From: a bacterium
GTDB lineage: Bacteria; Planctomycetota; Planctomycetia; Pirellulales; Pirellulaceae
Reading direction: 5' to 3'
NCBI GenBank assembly: GCA_016124445.1
Contig: WGNR01000012.1
Location: 1-64,000 of the forward strand
Length of the DNA: 64,000 nt
The position numbers and the translations under genes are program-made. The notes beneath the pieces are model-generated. The model searched no databases and was not told the DNA's origin. It saw only the letters and a program-made list of their open reading frames with translations. Shown here piece after piece: positions 60,548-64,000 of this stretch (its first letter is position 1; each line of letters starts with the position of its first letter).

Positions 60548-61309
60548 GTGATTGTCCGTCCCTCGCATGACGACGATGGGAATCCGATGCTGCTGCTGAT
60601 CGAGCAGTCGGTACACGCGGCTTTGTCAGGCGATCTTGCATCATATTGGGGGCGCGGACCTTTCGCCCCCCTGGTTCATCCGGAGGTCGTCTGGCCGGCC
60701 ATCTATCATCACGATGACGGATGGCAGCCGGTCGATCGGTTACCTCCCATCAACCCGGAAACCAAGCGTCCGCGCAGTTTCCTTCATACTCCAGTGGAAG
60801 AAGCGCATGTGATCTGGACTCGTTCGATCGACTGGGCAGGCCGGATTAGCCCGTTTGCACAGTACCTGATCGCCGAGCACTTCATGCTGTTGCGTCAGCA
60901 TAGCCACGCATCCGATACCGAAGCGGCGAAGATCTTTCTGCACAAGTACGAGGAGCTTTGCTCGACCTGGCGAGACAACTGGGAGTCAAGGCACCCCTGC
61001 TGCAGCGAACAAGAGGAAAAGCTGGCGGTCCATCAGCTTCAATTCTTCGACTGGCTGAGCATCTGGCTTTGCATCGCCGAGCGTACCGAGCCGCATACCT
61101 TCGAGGAGACACCAGGTCAAATCCCGTTGAAGGTCCAACCGCAGCCGGGCGACGTCTTCCGTACCAACCCCTGGCCCTGGACCGTCGAGCAGTTGCATGT
61201 TTCAGTGAGTGGCTATCTCATACCAGATCGAGATTATCGCGACAGCGAAGACGTGAAGAATGAGATGACCGATCTACGTCGCATCGATTGGCAGTTCTTG
61301 CCTGGCTAA
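60548..61309 (+). CDS. DUF3891 family protein
   Basis: A 253-residue protein starting at a GTG with AAGG upstream. The N-terminus MIVRPSHDDDGNPMLLLIEQ, the later HAALSGDLASYWGRGPFAP and VVWPAIYHHDDGWQPVDRL, and a later cluster with HHDD, GRISPFAQYLIAEHFMLLRQ and EEKLAVHQLQFFDWLSIWL match the DUF3891 pattern, a His/Asp-rich family of unknown role that may bind metal. No signal peptide is present. Confidence 0.75.
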   Translation: MIVRPSHDDDGNPMLLLIEQSVHAALSGDLASYWGRGPFAPLVHPEVVWPAIYHHDDGWQPVDRLPPINPETKRPRSFLHTPVEEAHVIWTRSIDWAGRISPFAQYLIAEHFMLLRQHSHASDTEAAKIFLHKYEELCSTWRDNWESRHPCCSEQEEKLAVHQLQFFDWLSIWLCIAERTEPHTFEETPGQIPLKVQPQPGDVFRTNPWPWTVEQLHVSVSGYLIPDRDYRDSEDVKNEMTDLRRIDWQFLPG

Positions 61310-61321
61310 TTTCAGCGACAA

Positions 61322-61380
61322 GAAAAAAGAGAGCCCTGGAAGGACGTCGAAGCATAACTTCGGTCGCCCTTCCAGGGCTC
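61322..61380 (-). terminator. terminator after the secreted protein at 61420
   Basis: A long stem (GAGCCCTGGAAGG/CCTTCCAGGGCTC, 13 bp) encloses an inner CGAAG/CTTCG stem. On the minus strand it is followed by TCTTTTTTCTT. It may also end the convergent DUF3891 transcript, but the plus side has only AATTGATTTA after the stem. Confidence 0.75.
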
Positions 61381-61419
61381 AATTGATTTACGTTGCGGTT
61401 CCGTCAGGCCAGAGCTTGT

Positions 61420-62271
61420 CTAGTTCGCACTAAGCTTGAACAACTCGTCGACCGACTGAAGTTGCTTGGTGTTCAGCTCTGGTTTGGTGACAGTAACGTC
61501 TGAGGCGAAGACCCAGTGCGAGCTATTGTCGCCGTTGTAAATACGGCCCTTCGCACTGACCTGGTCACCGACGGTGGTGTAGCCCAATTCCTTAGCCTGA
61601 ATGTGGGCGATCGTCTCGTCCGAGATCATGAACGAAAGACGATGAAGGTTCCCCGAAGGTGTCTTCAATTGCAGGCGATCACCTCGAAGGCTGAAAACTT
61701 CAGCCACGATCAATTGACGATGCTCTGGCTCGACACCATCTGGCTCGAAACCGGCAGGCACACTCACGACATCCAGTTCCTTGATCGTGTCGGTTGCACG
61801 CCCAACTTGATCGACTGTGCCCATCAAACGAACGATCATGCCAGGCTTCAGCATCCGAGCAGAAACGTCACCACTGACTTCTACTCGAGAAACCCCAGCT
61901 GGATGCGTTGCTACGGTGGTAACTTTGCCGCCGGCATCGCGAACCCACAGTTGGCCTTTGCCGACTCGAATGACCTGACCTTCGATCGTCCCCTTCGGCA
62001 TGGTATTGATGTCGACCCGGTTTTTCATCACCGGAATGGTAATGTTTTTGTTCGTACCGCCACACGAACCCATCATCCAAAGGTTCTCGTATGCCTTCTG
62101 CATCTTTTCAGAGCGGTAGAAAGTTGGCCAGTTAAGCGTTCCATCTGCCTTTACCGGTGGCTCGTCTTTGGGGGCCGGGGCATAAGGATCGTACGTATAC
62201 TGCGCGGAAACTTCCGAAGCTAGCGCGGCGACCAAGATCGCACACCACGCGAGTGAGAGTGTTTTCAGCAT
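61420..62271 (-). CDS. secreted hypothetical protein with duplicated OB-like domain
   Basis: The 283-residue product begins with a signal peptide (MLKTLSLAWCAILVAALASEVSAQ). After a Tyr/Pro-rich segment (YTYDPYAPAPKDEPP) and a conserved-looking WMMGSCGGTNKNITI segment, it carries two beta-rich domains that may be OB-like: GTIEGQVIRVGKGQLWVRD (about 94-175) and QLIVAEVFSLRGDRLQLKTP (about 185-260). I do not recognise a family. It has its own terminator. Confidence 0.7.
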   Translation of the reverse strand: MLKTLSLAWCAILVAALASEVSAQYTYDPYAPAPKDEPPVKADGTLNWPTFYRSEKMQKAYENLWMMGSCGGTNKNITIPVMKNRVDINTMPKGTIEGQVIRVGKGQLWVRDAGGKVTTVATHPAGVSRVEVSGDVSARMLKPGMIVRLMGTVDQVGRATDTIKELDVVSVPAGFEPDGVEPEHRQLIVAEVFSLRGDRLQLKTPSGNLHRLSFMISDETIAHIQAKELGYTTVGDQVSAKGRIYNGDNSSHWVFASDVTVTKPELNTKQLQSVDELFKLSAN

Positions 62272-62504
62272 AGGAACACCGACTTGTCTGGTTGGGAAAC
62301 AATTTGGGGAGTGTGGGGTTATTGGCTCCCAGATCCCTTACAGCATACTCTGTCAATTACGCTGATGAAACAGTGTACCCAAACAACCTAGCTTCAATCC
62401 TGGATTGAAGATCGCGGCTGAATAATGCCAGATTCGCGCCACAAATGGGGGGGTGCCACGTAGAGGACGCGCCCTCGTTGCCCGCTTGCAGCGAGCACGG
62501 CAAT

Positions 62505-63584
62505 TCAACCGGCGACCACCTTGGCAACGTTTTCAGGCGTAACAGGCGAAATAACGCCTTTTTCGGTGATGATTCCGGCGATCAGTCCAGCTGGGGTTAC
62601 ATCGAAGGCTGGATTGTAGACCTGAACCTCTGACGGAGCGGTCTGCTTGCCCATCCCGTGAATGATCTCCACCGGGTCGCGTTGCTCGATTGGGATTCCT
62701 TCGCCGGTCGGCAACGACAAATCGAACGTGCTGATCGGGGCCGCGATATAAAACGGAATACCGTGCGCCTTGGCCAGTAAAGCGACGCCATAGGTTCCGA
62801 TCTTATTCGCGGAATCACCATTGGCAGCGATGCGGTCAGCACCGGTAATCACCGCATTGATGCGACCTTCTTTCATGACCTGGGCAGCCATGTTGTCGCA
62901 GATGAGTGTGGCGGGAATCTTTCGCTGGACCAATTCCCAGGCCGTCAGACGCGAACCTTGCAGCAACGGACGCGTTTCGTCAACGAAAACGTGGATCTCT
63001 TTCCCCTGGTCCTGGCACGTAAACATCACCGCCAGGGCCGTACCATAGTCGGCAGTGGCCAAGCCGCCTGCGTTGCAATGGGTCAAGATACCGTTGCCTG
63101 GCTCGATCAACTCGGCGCCATGCCGACCGATCGCGCGACAAACCTGGCGATCGTCTTCGTGAATAAAACGCGCTTCAGCCAGCAGAGCGTCGTGGATCTC
63201 GGCGGTCGTCTTGCCTGACTCTTTCGCGGCAGCGAAGGTTGCTTTCAAGCGATCAAGCGCCCAGAACAAGTTGACCGCGGTCGGGCGGCTGCCAGCCAGG
63301 TATTCAACGACTTCGTCAAACCGCGATTCAAACTCGGCCATCGGCTTATCGGCGGCAGCCTGCATGCCAACCACCACACCGTAGGCCGCAGCAATTCCGA
63401 TCGCGGGTGCCCCACGGACTCGCAGCATCTTGATCGCTTCCCAGATCGTCTCGACGTCGCGGCACTCGATGTGGATCAACTCGACCGGCAGTTTGGTTTG
63501 GTCGATCAGCACCAGATGGCCATCCGTCTGGCCAACAAAACGAATGGGATCAGGAGCAGCGGTTTCTAGATTGGCAGTGGTCAT
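62505..63584 (-). CDS. mtnA: methylthioribose-1-phosphate isomerase
   Basis: The 359-residue enzyme converts methylthioribose-1-phosphate to methylthioribulose-1-phosphate in methionine salvage. RGAPAIGIAAAYGV (about 58-71) is the ligand loop, the Cys170 in LTHCNAGGLAT and Asp250 in ITGADRIAANGD correspond to the catalytic residues of MtnA. The ATG at 63584 is used; 47 more in-frame codons upstream overlap the ald gene and are not conserved. It begins 4 bp after the ald stop and is likely co-transcribed. No other mtn genes are here. Confidence 0.95.
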   Translation of the reverse strand: MTTANLETAAPDPIRFVGQTDGHLVLIDQTKLPVELIHIECRDVETIWEAIKMLRVRGAPAIGIAAAYGVVVGMQAAADKPMAEFESRFDEVVEYLAGSRPTAVNLFWALDRLKATFAAAKESGKTTAEIHDALLAEARFIHEDDRQVCRAIGRHGAELIEPGNGILTHCNAGGLATADYGTALAVMFTCQDQGKEIHVFVDETRPLLQGSRLTAWELVQRKIPATLICDNMAAQVMKEGRINAVITGADRIAANGDSANKIGTYGVALLAKAHGIPFYIAAPISTFDLSLPTGEGIPIEQRDPVEIIHGMGKQTAPSEVQVYNPAFDVTPAGLIAGIITEKGVISPVTPENVAKVVAG

Positions 63585-63588
63585 CAGT

Positions 63589-64000
63589 TTATGGGCAGAG
63601 AGGTTCGTAGGGGTAGTCGAACGTTTCGGCAACCGGTTTGTTGGTGACGCGGCCGGTATGGATATTGAGTGCCGATTGCAGTTCTGGCGAGTTGGCCAAC
63701 GAGTTTTCAATGCCCTGGTTTGCAACGCGAAGTGCCCACGGCAGCGTCACATTGCAGAGTGCAAACGTGCTGGTACGACCGACCGCACCCGGCATATTGG
63801 CCACGCAGTAGTGTACCACATCATCGATGATAAAAGTTGGGTCGCTGTGCGAAGTTGGTTTCGATGTTTCGATGCAGCCGCCTTGGTCGACCGCGACATC
63901 GATGATCACACTTCCTGGCTTCATGAGGGAAAGATCTTCCTGCGAAACGAGCATGGGGGCTTTTGCTCCAGGAATCAGCACCGCGCCGATCACCAGATCA
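63589..64000 (-). CDS. ald: alanine dehydrogenase, 3' part (runs off the window)
   Basis: The C-terminal 136 residues of an alanine dehydrogenase, which interconverts alanine with pyruvate and ammonia using NAD. The frame is open to the window edge (DLVIGAVLIPGAKAPMLV at the cut). SVIIDVAVDQGGCIETSKP and YCVANMPGAVGRTSTFAL are the NAD-domain end and family blocks. It is followed by mtnA with a 4-bp gap. Confidence 0.9.
   Translation of the reverse strand, partial: DLVIGAVLIPGAKAPMLVSQEDLSLMKPGSVIIDVAVDQGGCIETSKPTSHSDPTFIIDDVVHYCVANMPGAVGRTSTFALCNVTLPWALRVANQGIENSLANSPELQSALNIHTGRVTNKPVAETFDYPYEPLCP

Overview
The window is chromosomal DNA of a planctomycete, most likely a member of the Pirellulaceae (Blastopirellula/Bremerella-like; this genus-level guess is inference). 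The reasons are two DUF1559 pseudopilin-like proteins, small lipoproteins with a carboxypeptidase-regulatory-like fold, three SHD1-domain membrane-anchored proteins, a large sigma factor with extra helix-turn-helix domains, and a ribosomal gene cluster in which rpmD (L30) is not found. Nearly everything is on the minus strand.

The right-centre (51.3 kb down to 14 kb, minus strand) is one long translation/transcription supercluster. It runs tRNA-Thr(UGU), tRNA-Tyr, tRNA-Gly, tRNA-Thr(GGU), tuf, tRNA-Trp, secE, nusG, rplK, rplA, rplJ, rplL, rpoB, rpoC, then the str genes rpsL, rpsG, fusA and a multi-pass membrane protein, then the S10/spc/alpha genes rpsJ, rplC, rplD, rplW, rplB, rpsS, rplV, rpsC, rplP, rpmC, rpsQ, rplN, rplX, rplE, rpsN, rpsH, rplF, rplR, rpsE, rplO, secY, adk, map, rpmJ, rpsM, rpsK, rpoA, rplQ. 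Strong hairpin terminators after rpoC, rpsG, rplO and rplQ, and sigma70-type promoters before the first tRNA, rpsL, rpsJ and rpmJ, divide it into several transcription units. rpmD, infA, rpsD and rpmG are not in their usual slots.

The left part (0-14 kb) is accessory. It holds an ECF-like sigma factor, a secreted hypothetical protein, a His-rich secreted metallophosphoesterase, and a two-gene signalling operon. In that operon a 1269-residue ammonium transporter fused to a hybrid histidine kinase (PAS, HisKA, HATPase, two receivers, HPt) is followed with no spacer by a receiver-HD-GYP protein, which suggests ammonium sensing coupled to cyclic-di-GMP turnover. Next come two tandem DUF1559 plus lipoprotein pairs. 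The pair upstream is preceded by an HExxH metallopeptidase-like gene; the other is preceded by a decayed C-terminal fragment of the same gene, which points to an old segmental duplication.

The right part (51.7-64 kb) holds three SHD1 proteins in a row, a tandem pair of membrane protein paralogues of unknown function, the multi-HTH sigma factor, two plus-strand genes (a secreted protein and a DUF3891 protein), a secreted protein, mtnA, and the 3' end of ald running off the window.

A 97-98 bp element with terminal inverted repeats occurs twice, in opposite orientations: near 2.1 kb and between rpsG and fusA at 35.1 kb. It looks like a non-autonomous MITE/REP-type repeat.
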